Positions 24,610 to 35,936 of a stretch of 64,000 nucleotides of DNA are shown here, one piece after another. The notes under the pieces are model-generated. The model did no database searches, had not been told where the DNA came from, and saw nothing but the letters and a program-made list of their open reading frames with translations. This stretch comes from Sclerodactyla briareus (Eukaryota > Echinodermata > Holothuroidea > Dendrochirotida > Sclerodactylidae). The DNA lies in the NCBI GenBank assembly GCA_026419785.1, contig JAODTK010005922.1, forward strand, positions 558,001-622,000. The letters run 5' to 3'. The first letter of the stretch is position 1. Each line of letters starts with the position of its first letter. The translations under genes were made by a program, and so were the position numbers.

Positions 24610-24765
24610 TGTAAGTCGGCCGGCACCTCCGAGGCCTAGGCAGGACTCCGCTTTTCACCTTGTACACTGTAGGTATGCGGCCTCGGAAAAACGAGGCCGA
24701 GGCCGGGGACGAGTCCAGCAAAATCGGCCTCGAGGCCGGCCTCGACTCAACCTGCTTTACTGGGC
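24610..24765 (-). repeat. GGCCGAGGC-rich repeat, copy 2 (inverted)
   Basis: Clusters of GAGGCC/GGCCTCG words. GGTATGCGGCCTCGG at 24,673-24,687 is the complement of the CCGAGG/GAGGCCGCATACC words in the 3.5-kb copy, so the two are in opposite orientation. Largely self-complementary. Confidence 0.55.
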
Positions 24766-24875
24766 GTTCCATACTCTTCGCTCGCCCAATTGCGCGTGCG
24801 CATTTATTCCCTGCAAATTTTGCGCATTTTTATCGCATCGAAATATAATAAAGGTTGAAATATTTTCAACTTAAC

Positions 24876-25180
24876 GGTCCGATAAATTCATCGTTTCGTA
24901 TTGCACTAGTGTGAACAGCCCTTTCGCGCTGCTCACCACTAGTGCGATACGATACGATAAATAAGTTATCGGACGGATGTGTTCACACTAGTGCGATAAA
25001 AAATTTCATACGAGAGTTTTATCGGGCATGGTCGGCACCTAACCTAACGGAGAACGTGGTGGGAGTTGAGCTGAGAAAAGCACAAGTTTTCCCCCTTTTT
25101 CCTCAGGCGGTGGAATAGCTTGGTCGGCAGAAGTTTCGAAAATCAACAATTGTAATTTCCAAGCCATTCGTCGAAGCCTA
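24876..25180 (+). mobile_element. CACTAG-box element, copy 2, with palindromic 5' end
   Basis: 24,876-24,912 (beginning GGTCCGATAAATTCATCG) is an inverted repeat of 24,937-24,975 (ending AAATAAGTTATCGGACGG), with a short G/C-rich loop. Both arms end in CACTAGTG. A third CACTAGTGCGATA follows at 24,986. The 3' part (CTCAGGCGGTGGAATAGC near 25,103) matches copy 1. Probably a fold-back or MITE insertion with no protein. Confidence 0.65.
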
Positions 25181-25189
25181 TTTCCTTAC

Positions 25190-25960
25190 CAGTACTTTAC
25201 ATTACATTACAATACATTACATACAGGAAAATTATATAGCTCTCGCTTTTACAAACAGCGCTGTACACCGCTACTCTTTACACAAACCAAACACAAAACT
25301 ACACCAACAGCAGCCGTAAAACCAGACGTGTCTTCAGTTAGACTTGAACCCATCAAAACTTTCATGTTCTTGACCCTATCCGGACGCTTATTCCATTCAC
25401 GAGGTTTGTCCAGCTACTGAAAAAGCCGGATCGCCAAACATAACACTATAAGTTTTAGGAACATAACTACTGGTACACCAGAGAAGATTCTAACCCAGAC
25501 CAGATGGCTCTTTGACTTTGAGTCTTTGACTGATCCATTCATCAGGAGCTTGTCGATTACATCATTTGAAACAAATACAGAGCACCTAAACAAAAAAACC
25601 TGACTTTCACAGGAAGCCAATGCAGATCCTAAGACAAGCTGTGGCTTACTGTATTCTTAAGATTTATGCAGTATAAGTCAGCTGCCAAGTTCTCTACCCT
25701 TGTAATTTCACTTAATACTGACCTGGGAACCCATAATACAACTACAGCAATATCGAATTCGAAATGACAAGTATTCCACAACCGCAACAAACATTCCTTG
25801 CTCAAGTGATCACGTATAGCCCTAATACTATGTGACCCATGAACCATAGCCTTTTCTCCACTTCTCCTGCTATAATGCTTTCTTAAAAGACAAATTGGTG
25901 TCATCCAACTCCTAGTATATATCAATGCAGTAAACTGTATACGCTCATTGTCAATGTTTA
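25190..25960 (-). mobile_element. LINE 3' fragment (L2/CR1-like) at 25.5 kb
   Basis: Minus-strand reading gives VLSEITRVENLAADLYC (near 25,700), then a piece resembling LSDLHWLPVKVR (near 25,620-25,590), the classic reverse-transcriptase C-terminal motif seen in several LINEs of this window. A degenerate tail follows to 25,210. Near 25,190-25,230 the strand ends with an AGCTATATAA-like 3' signature and a TTACATTACA-type simple repeat. Truncated at the 5' end and frame-broken. Confidence 0.75.
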
Positions 25961-26049
25961 TACAGCAGACATTGTCTTACTCTTGTCCATTTTCAACCCG
26001 GTTTCTTTCATCCCCCCAATGTCACAGATTACTCTTACACACAGCCTTC

Positions 26050-26110
26050 CAGCCTACACAATACATACATACAGACATACATACATACATACATACATCT
26101 ACATACAACC
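26050..26110 (+). repeat. (ACAT)n microsatellite
   Basis: About ten ACAT/ACAG repeats between 26,060 and 26,104, separating a minus-strand LINE end from a plus-strand LINE fragment. Confidence 0.9.
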
Positions 26111-26149
26111 CACACCACACACGACAAGAGTGATCAATATGTCCTCTCC

Positions 26150-26465
26150 TCCTTAGGCTTTGTTCGCAGAAATCAATACATACGCCCCAAATAGACTCAC
26201 AACTAGCCTATTTGCTGATGATGTTCGCTATACAGGCCAATTCGCTCATTGATGAGCACCTATTCTCCAGGAAGATCTGATACCTCTCCGATCCTTGGGA
26301 AAACGGGCCAAGGCAGGTGATATGACACTTATATATCCATCTAAATGTTATATGTTGCCAATCAAGCGTAGCGGAGCTAAACCCCATTCTCTTTTTCCTT
26401 CTATGGTCATCTTTCATTTGGGCCACACTGATAACCATTCCAAGGTTATGACATGTCAGTAAAGG
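26150..26465 (+). mobile_element. LINE reverse-transcriptase fragment (CR1-like), plus strand
   Basis: Plus-strand translation near 26,190-26,420 resembles IDSQLAYLFADDVRYTG, then LQEDLIPLRSLGKRAKAGD, then PSKCYMLPIKRSGA. These are the FADD catalytic box and the downstream W-x-(K/R)-x-G and SKC regions of a CR1-type reverse transcriptase. The frame changes within the segment, and no 5' or 3' end is visible. Confidence 0.75.
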
Positions 26466-27030
26466 TTAATTAAAATAATGTGAAACAAACAATATAATGT
26501 GGATTATGAAGATATGCAAGTGGATTGCCACATGATTTTGTAGTATTAAATATGAAGAACCTTACTTCACGTCGTTCAAACGAAATTCAACACGTTTCCT
26601 TTTAACATTTGAGTATTTTCAACAAAGTCTAGTAAATCAGCATAATTGTAGCAATTTTTCAGGGTGTCAAGACTTGACTACTGATTTGCACTTGATTATT
26701 GTACTGTTCTTCTTCTACCCCCAAACTGATTCTGGAGATAACGATAATGAAAATAAGTCAGATCTACTATTGCGTAGTAACAGTAACTTCATGAATCACT
26801 GGGGAAGAACCATAATGCCGAAAGGCTTAGTGATTCCATGACGCTTGATGGTTTCATGCCTCGGGGATTACTTTTGGCCCTGATCTCAAAGGAACTATGT
26901 GAACATCCACATACAATAGAGCTTGATCCATCCGCGGGGAACGAGTTAGCAATTCGCAAGCCAGATTTGCCGCAAATTCTATTTTCACAATTTCCTTTCC
27001 CCCATTCTTAACAAAAATCCCCCATTTTGC
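26466..27030. other. Mostly unassigned; short word of a dispersed family
   Basis: 26,817-26,840 (CCGAAAGGCTTAGTGATTCC) matches the head of the family found at 38,765 and 58,308. Nothing else recognised. Confidence 0.4.
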
Positions 27031-27466
27031 AAACCGATAATGAAAGTAACCAACCGATAATGAAGCACTAACCGATATTATATAAAAATTGGACCGACTG
27101 AATCACTAACGGATAATGATATAAAAATTGACCGATAATGAAGTACATTTCTTAAACCGATAATGAACACCAATATGACGCGATAATGAAGTAATTACTT
27201 TTTTATGATCACTAACCGATATTACAAATTTGACCGATAATGAATCACTTACCCGCTAATGATATAAAAATTGACCGATAATGAAGTTTAAAACGTTTTT
27301 CATTTTTTTTGCGAGTATGGGTCCGGGGGAGGGGGATCGGTTGGGAGAAGTTACTTCATTATCGGTCCATTTTTATATCATTATCGGTTAGTGTTTTATT
27401 ATCGGTCGATTTTTATATCATTATCGGTTAGTTTTTCATTATCGGTTGGTTACTTCACTATCGGTT
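27031..27466. mobile_element. Fold-back element built of CCGATAATGA boxes
   Basis: The left arm (27,031-27,290) holds about ten direct copies of CCGATAATGA or one-base variants, separated by AGTAACCAA, GCACTAA and TATAAAAATTGA spacers. The right arm (27,350-27,466) holds five copies of the complement TCATTATCGG with complementary spacers in mirror order. The outer ~115 bp of the two arms are near-perfect inverted repeats. The ~60-bp loop is T-rich, then G-rich (27,291-27,349). Transcripts would form a long hairpin. No coding capacity. Consistent with a fold-back type DNA element, but I do not know this family. Confidence 0.7.
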
Positions 27467-27479
27467 GTACACCCCCACC

Positions 27480-29360
27480 AGTCTGAAAACAATAGGCTAC
27501 TCATACTCGCCCTAAAGAAAAATGGAGAACGAATACACCGAATCGGACCCAAGCCGAAGACCGTTGAAGACAACTGCTGGACAATGACACCTAAGTGACC
27601 TTTGGCCCAAAATGACTGAATATTATTCTGATGAAGTATGGAATCAAAGTGAATATTCTGACCACTTTCATGATCCTTATGATTTATTCTGGTGGAGTAT
27701 AAGCCGCTTGACCATGTATCAAAACAGCCGTGAAAGAACCCTTCATTACCTCTGCCTGAATTCTGAACACCCTATATTTACGCATTAGCCCATGATTCTT
27801 GGCAACTTTATGACCATCCGATCTGTTCTGTGGGAGTAAAAGCCACTGACAATCGACGAAAAATAGCCTAACTTACCCCTAGAAAGCATTGACACCACAT
27901 ATGTAGCCTACCAATTGGCTTATGATAATATACGACTGCATATCAGATCTCATGCAGTCTGTAGTAGGAATATTCTGTTTCGTATGAACATCAAATTTAC
28001 CATTTTGGCCAAAAGAGGCCCGAGATTCCTTCCGCCCTAAAATGGCGGACATCCCGTATTAATCCCCGATGACGCTGACCAATCTTTAGATTTTTGTGAA
28101 TAACCCTACATTCCCAATCACCCGGTTGATCTTGTGAGAAGTTTCAATCCAGCGATCATTGAGGGATGGGAGGAGTGGGTAACGCGTTTGAATCAGTGTG
28201 GACACAATAGATTAAAAAAAAAATTATACATGCACGATTCACAACGCTCACTCAGCCACGTCCCGTGGCAGAGGTAGCTTGCAGTTGCTTCAATTTTGGG
28301 CATACTATTCTCAGGATATATCACTTCTCAGTCGAATGATAAAAAACGGTACATTTCGGGAGTAAAATATTCAATTATCGAAGAAAAAAATTGCTATAAT
28401 GCACATTTGCAAGAAGACACAATCAATCTGAATGTAATGTGCATTTAGTGAATGAGAATACCCGAATCAAGATGATACAGACAGTTTTATAGAAGACGTT
28501 ACCCTGGTTACCCCAAAATGGTACACACATCAACGATAAATGAATGGATAACGTGAAATGTTCTTTATGAAATACTTCACCAGCAACTGTGTGCATTGAA
28601 CGGATGCTACAGACTATTTATTCAACTAATTTGGGCAGGCCGGCGTTGAAGAATCAGTGAATATAAACGGACATGAAAGTAGCAGATCCAGATTTTGGGG
28701 AAAATAGACAAGCGGATCGCCCAAAAGTGTTCGCCTGGTGCGCGATCAGTGGGTTTCTCTATTATTCACTACAACGAGACCATAACAACCAAAATGTCCA
28801 TGCAGACCCATCGGTCATGTCAAACGAACCCATCACACATATTTTCCACATATAAACATAAAAATTCCGTATAATAACTGACATAAGTCGGACTCGTACT
28901 ACAAAGTCCCTTAATTGTTTGTTTTTTTGCTTGATGCCCCCACCCCCCGCTCTTCTCCCATAATACCCAAATTTGAACAAAGTCCAAAGTCCAAGTCCAA
29001 AGTCAACTGAAATGTTCTAAATCCCCTTAGCTAGCAAGGGTCTTTGCATTTTAAAATACTTTACTTCATATTTATTGCCCTTTTAGTTTCCAAGCAGCCA
29101 GGAACCCCCCCCCCAAAAATTCCCGCCCCCCCCCCCTTCCCGCCAGGCAGCAAAAACAACCCGCCCCGCCTCCCACACACCAACAAACTATCCCAATGCA
29201 ACAGTCAATGATGTCCCAAAATATATATTTAGGAAACCTCCACATTTGCTCCCCAGTTCCAGGCCAAGAGGAGAGGAAGAACACTGTACAGGATTTTTGA
29301 ATGTCTAATCAACTTAATAAAATTGGTTGGGTAAGAGAGGGTTGCTTGTGGGCAGCTTAT
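27480..29360. other. Unassigned sequence
   Basis: No supported gene. 27,600-27,900 has weak internal similarity (ATTCTG-TGGAGTATAAGCC versus GTTCTGTGGGAGTAAAAGCC near 27,688 and 27,822), suggesting a very decayed repeat. C runs lie at 29,105-29,113 and 29,126-29,135. Confidence 0.3.
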
Positions 29361-29364
29361 ACAG

Positions 29365-29760
29365 CCAATGTCACAGGAGCTATGGTTAGTCGTTCCTGCG
29401 GTGCTTTAATCAACAGAAGCTTAATATATGATGCGAAGTTCAATCAAATATCATGAACATCAAACACATAGTTCAGAAAACGTTAACGACCTGCCTACTG
29501 AGTTGGCGCGAAATTCTCACCAGTTGGAAATTGGAATAAATTGCAAATTAAGCGCATACAATAAGCTTATAACGCAGTAAATTGTCACAGGAGCTAGGTT
29601 TACCGTCCTCAGTGCTGATTATAACAGAAGCTATAATGATGGAATTCAAATTCCTGAACCTCGAACACATCAGATCCAGAAATGTTAAGGACCATACTAC
29701 TTGAGTTGGCGAAATTCTTACCAAGTTGGAAATTGGGAATTTATTATGCATATCAGGGGA
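29365..29760 (+). repeat. Two-copy tandem repeat, ~216 bp
   Basis: 29,369-29,560 and 29,585-29,755 align in order: GTCACAGGAGCTA, AACAGAAGCT, GAACATCAAACACAT (or CTCGAACACAT), AGTTGGCG, CAGTTGGAAATTGG. They are diverged. No coding content. Confidence 0.6.
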
Positions 29761-29799
29761 CTATAATGGACCCTTACTGACCCCAGCTGTACTTCAAAC

Positions 29800-30325
29800 A
29801 AAAAAAAACATGATCTGGATCAAAGGTGGACACATCTACCCAGTTTTGTGGGAAATCCAACGAACCTTTGAACATTGCATAAAATATGCAAATTAGACAC
29901 ATTAATGACTCCAGTGACCACGACTGTCACTTTAAATTTTCAGGAACCATGGTTAGACCACACAAAAAAGTTCAGTGAAAAACGACAAACTTGGAAAATT
30001 TGCAAAATTATGCAAGTTAGACCACTTAATTAGCATATTTCAGGCTGAAAATCTAATCATTCATCTACCTGTCATCAGGTCCTACATGCCAAATTACATC
30101 ACTGTAGCACATACGGTTCTTGCGTAATTTGCTGACGAGCTTCAAGCATAAATTACCTAATTGGCTAATTACCCAACTTAATCAATGTCTTGCGGCCACA
30201 AACACTCTAATTCAGATCGTGATTACCACCAACACCATGGTGCTACACACAAAATTTGTCATAATCGGCCCCACGCTTTGTGAGAGAACCTGCTAACGAG
30301 AAAGAGAGACACACATACATACATT
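29800..30325 (+). repeat. Decayed interspersed repeat with CATA tail
   Basis: Successive blocks around ATGCAAATTAGAC (29,890) and TGCAAGTTAGACC (30,014) are followed by ACATACGGTTCTTGCGTAAT and CTAACGAGAAAGAGAGAC, ending in ACACATACATACATTTTG at 30,310-30,325. A related stretch lies at 45,590-45,830 (GCACTACGGTTCGCCCTAAT). Retroposon-like by its simple-repeat tail; class unknown. Confidence 0.4.
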
Positions 30326-30420
30326 TTGTCTCTTCCTGAATTCATTAAGGCGAGGACAAAAATGACATTCGAGAGGAAAATTTGAACAATAGAGTGCATG
30401 AAAAATGGCCTAGGACGTCG

Positions 30421-30447
30421 TGGGGGGGGGGGGGGAGGGGAGGGGGG
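30421..30447 (+). repeat. G-rich tract
   Basis: G run of about 15 followed by AGGGGAGGGG. Shorter G run at 30,636-30,645. Confidence 0.9.
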
Positions 30448-30944
30448 TGTGAGGGGAAAAAGTTGGACTGCATTTTCGCTAGCGCTAAGTGGACCTCCTC
30501 CCTTCTGAAATCCTGGATCGCCCCTGACACCTGACGCGTTCAGGAAAACCGAGTTCTTGAATGAAATGCAAAATTGGAATGAGAGAATCCTGCCAATAGG
30601 AGACAATATTTTTTATATTGTTTGATAGGCGTTTTGGGGGGGGGGAGGTAATTTTATTAGTGGGAGGAGAAAAGGTTGATAGCGCAAGAGAACGGTACTA
30701 CGGTAATTTCGATGTGGCTGAGGGAAATCATAAGCTCGTTGATAACGAATGAACGCAATATATCAGGGTTGTGTTTGGGCTATAGTGTATCTAGTAAAGG
30801 GAGCATGAGCATGCTACATGGATTGCAGGGCCGATCACCGCACCAGGAATTGACAGACGGGAGATATTATCAACTGGGTCCTCCCTGGACAGTCATCCCA
30901 CCATTAGACCCCGGTGGTGTTCAGGTCCTGCAAACGTCAAAAAA

Positions 30945-32574
30945 CTATCGGTAGTCAGGAATTGCGTCATGATTCCGTGAAAGATTCCCTACGTGTTCGC
31001 GTTAGGGGGGAAAAGGTCCCCCTCTAGGGTAGTCAAGGGTTTGCAGTCATGATTCTGTGACGATTCCCAATTTGTCCCGATATGGGGGAAGAGATCCCCT
31101 CTCCGAGAGCCAGGGAGTTGCAGTAATGAGTCGTGACATATTCCCAATTGTTCGCCAACATGTGGGGGGGGGGGGGGGGGGGGTTACCTCTACCGGGTAG
31201 TATCATGGATTTTCAGTCAGGATTCCGTGAAAGATTCCCATTTTATTCGCTGATATGGGGAAAAAGACGGTCCCTATAATTTACCGGGTAGTCAGGGATT
31301 TTCAGTTATGATTCTTGTGACAAAATCCCCATTTGGTCAATCATGATTCCGTGACATAAATGTTCGCCGATATGGAAAAAGAGGTCCCTCTAGTGGTTAG
31401 TCGGGATTTTTTCAGAGTCATGATCTGTGACAGATTCCCATTTTGTAAATTATTATATTAATTCGCTGATATGGGGCAAAGAGGAGGTCCCTATAGACCG
31501 TTTAGTTCAGGTGGATCTTCAGTTATGATTCTGTGTAACAAATCCCCCCCTCGCCATTTTTGGTCAATCATGATTCCGTGACTAAATTGTTCCGCCGATA
31601 TGGAAAAAGAGGTCCCTATAAGCGGTACAGGGATTTTTTCAGTCATGATTCTGTGACAGAATTCCCAATTTGTTCGCCGATATGGGGGAAGAGGGTCCCC
31701 CTACAGGTGTCATGCTTTTCAGACGTCCATTGATTCCTTGACAATATTCCCAATTTATTCGCCGATAGGGGGAACAAGTCCCTACACCGGGTGTCAGAGA
31801 TTTTCAGTTATGATTCTGTGACAAATTCCCAATTCATTCGCCGATATCAGGGAAGAGGTCCCCTCTACGAGTACCAGTAGTGTATCAGTAATTTGCAGGC
31901 ATGATTCCGTGGACAGAGTCCCAATTCATTCGACGATATGGGGGTAGTAAAGGTCCCTATACCGGGTGGTCAGGGATCTTCAGTATGATTCTTGACAAAA
32001 TCCCATTTCGTTCACCGTCATGATTCTGTGACCATTACATTGTTCGCGACCGATATGGAAAAAGAGGTCCCCTCCACGGGAGTCGGGGATTTGCAGTATG
32101 ATTCTTGTGACATTTCCCAATTATCGACGATATGGGGAAAGATAAAAGACGTTCCTATACCGGGTAGTGATAGATTTTCAGTTATGATTTCTGTGCGAAA
32201 TTCCCAATTCATTCGCCGATATGGGGGAGAGGTCCCCCTCTAAGGAGTACGTAGTCAGTAATTGGCAGTCATGATCCGTGACGAGTCCCAATCATGCCCG
32301 ATAGGGGTACGAAGGCACCTTATTACCGGGTGGTCAGGGATCTTCGTTATGGATTCTGTGACAAAATCCCAATTTGTTCAGTCATGATTTCGTGACCCAA
32401 TAATTGTTCGCCGATATGGAAAAAGAGGTTCCCTCTACCGGGTAGTCAGGGATTTTCAGTTATGATTCTGTGACAAATTCCCAATGGTTCGCCAATATGG
32501 GGGAAGAGATCCCCTCTACCGATAGCCAGGGAGTTGCCGTCATGACTTCCGAGACATATTCCATTTTGTTCGCG
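30945..32574 (+). repeat. ~82-bp satellite, block 1
   Basis: About 19 degenerate tandem units. The unit reads in order: GATTCCGTGACA, TTCCCAATTTGTTCGCCGAT, ATGGGGGAAGAGGTCCC, CTCTACCGGGTAGTCAGGG, ATTTGCAGTCAT. Some units use a TTCAGTTATGATTCTGTG variant. Units differ by many small indels. A G5 box within the unit is expanded to 20 G at 31,164-31,183. No coding potential. Confidence 0.9.
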
Positions 32575-33472
32575 AAGAGTTTGTTTACTTCTCTTCACCC
32601 TTTGGTAAGTTCTTCTTGGCGTCATACCATCAATGTCGGCAACTCTGTAATCGAACCTGTATCTTTTCAAAAGTTTCGCAATTTAGGATAATCATGGAAC
32701 TCTTCTTTGAAAAGGTCGTCATTGTCCAAACCCTTTGTAAAGCTGCCCTGTAGCAATTAGAATGATTGGGGACATTCGCCTGTACTTCGATCAGAAGACC
32801 ACCACCATGCTGATCCATTGCCTTTGTCGCATTTAGGCTGGATGCTTGTTCATTCCTTGTTGGTTGGCCACTGACACCTCATTAACAAGGCTTCAGCGGT
32901 GCCAAAAACATGCTGCTCGGAAATTGTTCGCTGTGTTCCTGTTGTTTGGCACCCACTGCTCTACAGTTCAATGGCTCCTTATAAGGCAGAAGAGAATTGC
33001 TTTTAAATTCTTCTACTCACTTACAAAGCTGTCAAAACTGTATGGCTTCCTGATTTCATCTCAGAGCTTGTTCAGCTGCATGTTCCGTCTAGAGCTTTAA
33101 GGTCAACATCTAAGCATTCAGCCCAAATTCATGGCACGCTCGTACACCAAGTCTATGGGGATCTTTCGTTTGCTTATGCTGCTCCTCACTTATTGAATTG
33201 CTCTCCCAAACTCTATTCGTCTGGCCCGACGTGGATTACTTTCAAGTCTCGTTTTTTTTTTTTTAAAAAAACGTTCCTCTTAACCCAGCATTATCTGTCT
33301 GACTAACTTCCTTTTGTTCTGTCTTTGTTGGTGTCCTCCCTTGTTTTGTCTTTCTGCCGTCTTTCTGTTTTCCTTCTTCTGTTCCTATGTTCCTGTTTTG
33401 GTTATTAGGTCTGGAAAGTGCCTAGAGGGCTTTTGGCATTGGCGCTCTATCAAGTCCCCATTATTATATTAT
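32575..33472 (+). mobile_element. LINE 3' fragment inside satellite, copy 1
   Basis: Plus-strand pieces match an L2/Rex-like reverse-transcriptase C-terminus: a CQKHAARKLF-like word (32,900), RIAFKFFYSLTKL (32,990-33,030), DFISELVQLHVPSRALRSTS (33,050-33,110), AQIHGTLVHQVYGDLSFAYA and GPTWITFKSR. The 3' end is GGCGCTCTATCAAGTCCCC followed by ATTATTATATTATT (33,440-33,472). It starts and stops in the same register of the satellite unit as the copy at 34,615. Several frame shifts; dead. Confidence 0.85.
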
Positions 33473-33793
33473 TTATAAGGGAGAGGTCCTATGCGGGCCA
33501 CGTCCAGGATTTGCAGTCAGATTCCGAAGACATATCCCATGTTCGCTGATATGGGGGGAGAGGTCCCTATAGCGGGTAGTAGGGATTTGCAGTCATGTTT
33601 TCGTGACAAGATTCCCTACTTGTTCGCCGATATGGGGGAAGAGATCCCCTCTACCGGTAGCCAGGGAGTTGCAGTCCTGATTCCGTGACAGATTCCCAAT
33701 TTGTTCGCCGATACGGGGGAGAGGTCGCTATTGCGGGTAGTCAGGGATTTGCAGTCATGATTCCGTGACATATTCCCAATTTGTTCGCGATAT

Positions 33794-33829
<36 letters not shown>

Positions 33830-34614
33830 GGGTCCCTCTACCAGGTTTGTCGGGATTTTCAAGTCATGATTTGCCGTGACCAGATTCCCAATTCATTCGC
33901 TGATATGGGGGAAGAGCGGTACCTATAGTGCGGTAGTCAGGGATCTCCAGTTATGATTCTGTGACAAAATCCCCATGTTCAGTTCATATTCCGTGACATA
34001 TTGTAGCGATATGGAAAAAAAAGGTCCCTATAGCGGGAAGTCATGGATTTCAGTCATGATTCTGTGACGGATCCCAATTTGTTCGCCCCGATATGGGGGA
34101 AGAGTGTCCTATACCGGGGTATAAGTAGGTCAGGGAATTGTCAGTCATGATTCCGTGACAGATTCCCAATTTATTCGCCGATATGGGGAAACAGGTCCTA
34201 TACCGGGTGTCATAGATTTGCAGTCATGATTCCTGACAATTCCCAATTTGGTTCGCTGATATGGGAGGGGGGGGGGAGGTCCCACCGGGTAGTCAGGATT
34301 CCAGTCATGATTCCGTGACAGATTCCCAATTCATTCGCGATAGGGGAAAGGAGGTCCCATACCGGGTGGTCAGGGGATCTTCAGTTATGATTCTGTGACA
34401 AAATCCCAATTTGTTCAGTCATGATTCGCTGACAATATGTTCGCCGATATGGAAAAAGAGGTTCCCTCTACCGGGTAGTCGGGGATTTGCAGTCATGATT
34501 CTGTGACATATTCCAATTGTTCGCCAATATGGGGGAAGAGATCCCCTCTACCGGTAGCCAGGGAGTTGCAGTTTGCCGTCATGCTTCCGAGAAATTCCCA
34601 ATTTGTTATTAGCC
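33473..34614 (+). repeat. ~82-bp satellite, block 2
   Basis: About 13-14 units of the same satellite, between the two LINE fragments. It contains a 35-base G run at 33,794-33,828 and a shorter one at 34,264-34,276, both in the ATGGGGGA box of the unit. Confidence 0.9.
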
Positions 34615-35490
34615 GAGAGTTTGTTTACTTCTCTTCACACTTAGTTAGTGCTTCTTGGCGTCCCCCCCCTACCATCAATGTCGGCAACTATGTCATCGAA
34701 CCTGTATCTCAAGTTCGCAATTTGGGAATAATCATGGACTCTTCTTGAAAATGTTAGCAGTCCAAAACCCTTTGTCAAGCTGCTCTGCACGCAATGAGAA
34801 TGATAGGGAACATTCGTCAGTACCTTGCATCAGAAAGACCACACATGCGATCCATGCCCCCTTTGTCGCTTAGGCGGGATGCTTGTAATTCCTTGTTGTT
34901 TGGCCTCCCTGACAACTCATTAACAAGCTTCAGCGAGTTGCCAACACATTGCTGCCTCGACTTGTTTGCTGTTCTTCGTTGTGTGCATATCACGCCACTG
35001 CTATACAGGCTTCATGGCTCCCTGTAAGCAGACGAATTGCTTTTAAAATTCTTCTACTCACTACAAAGCTGTTCGACTTTATGGCTCCTGATTTCATCTC
35101 AGAGCTGTTAAGCTGCTGTTCCTTCTAGAGCTTGAAGGTCAGCATCTAAGCATCAGCTCAAATCAGGCACGCTCGTCCACCAGTTCTATGGGGATCGTCG
35201 TTTGCTTCTGCTGCTCCTCACTTTGGAATGCTTCTCCCAAACTCTATTCGTCTGGACCCGACTGTGGCTACTTTCAAGTCGCGTCTTAAAACGTTCCTCT
35301 TCACCCAAATTATCGTCTGACTAATCCTTTTTGTTCTGTCTTTGTTGTTGTTCCTCCCCTTGTTTTCTTTTCTGTGTCTTTCTGTTGCCTTCTATGTTTC
35401 TATTCGCCGTCCTGTTTTGTTCATTAGGTCTGTCAAGCGCCGAGAGGCTTTTTGCATTAGGCGCTCTATAAAGTCCCCATTATTATATTA
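34615..35490 (+). mobile_element. LINE 3' fragment inside satellite, copy 2
   Basis: Same fragment as at 32,575-33,472, with the same start (GAGTTTGTTTACTTCTCTTC) and end (GGCGCTCTATAAAGTCCCC plus ATTATTATATTATAT). Frame-broken at different places from copy 1, with many small indels between the two. Since both have identical boundaries relative to the satellite unit, this is a duplicate of one insertion rather than a second insertion. Confidence 0.85.
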
Positions 35491-35675
35491 TATATGGGGG
35501 AAGCGGTCCTTATAGCGGGTAGTCAGGGAGTTGCAGGGCAGGATTCAGTGACAGATTCCAAATGTTCGCCGATATGGGAAAAATGGGTCCCTAGCGGGTA
35601 GTCAGGGATATTCAGTCATGATTCGTGACAGATTTCCCCAATTTGTTCGCTGATATGGGGGAAGAATCATCCCTC
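35491..35675 (+). repeat. ~82-bp satellite, block 3 (end of array)
   Basis: Two further units, ending abruptly in CTGATATGGGGGAAGAATC near 35,667, where unique sequence begins. Confidence 0.85.
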
Positions 35676-35936
35676 CATTACGCATCCTGGATGATTATAA
35701 GCCCATTCAAACAGGTGTTATTTTGAATAGTGCTAGTCTCCAAACACGCTTTTCCTATTCAATGAAATGGCTGGAACGCAGCTTACATTATTACAACACA
35801 AAATTTCAATGAGCAGGTTACACTGGAAGCTTGATGCAACACCTGTCTGTATAAACCAAATATATATTTACATAAAGAAAATAGCAGTTTGCAACTGATA
35901 CCATACAACATTTGTTATTGACAATGTGAAGAATAA

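Noticed and set aside
30945-35675. The 82-bp array as a coding repeat or CRISPR array
   Set aside because: No frame stays open through units, and units follow each other without unique spacers; it is a satellite.
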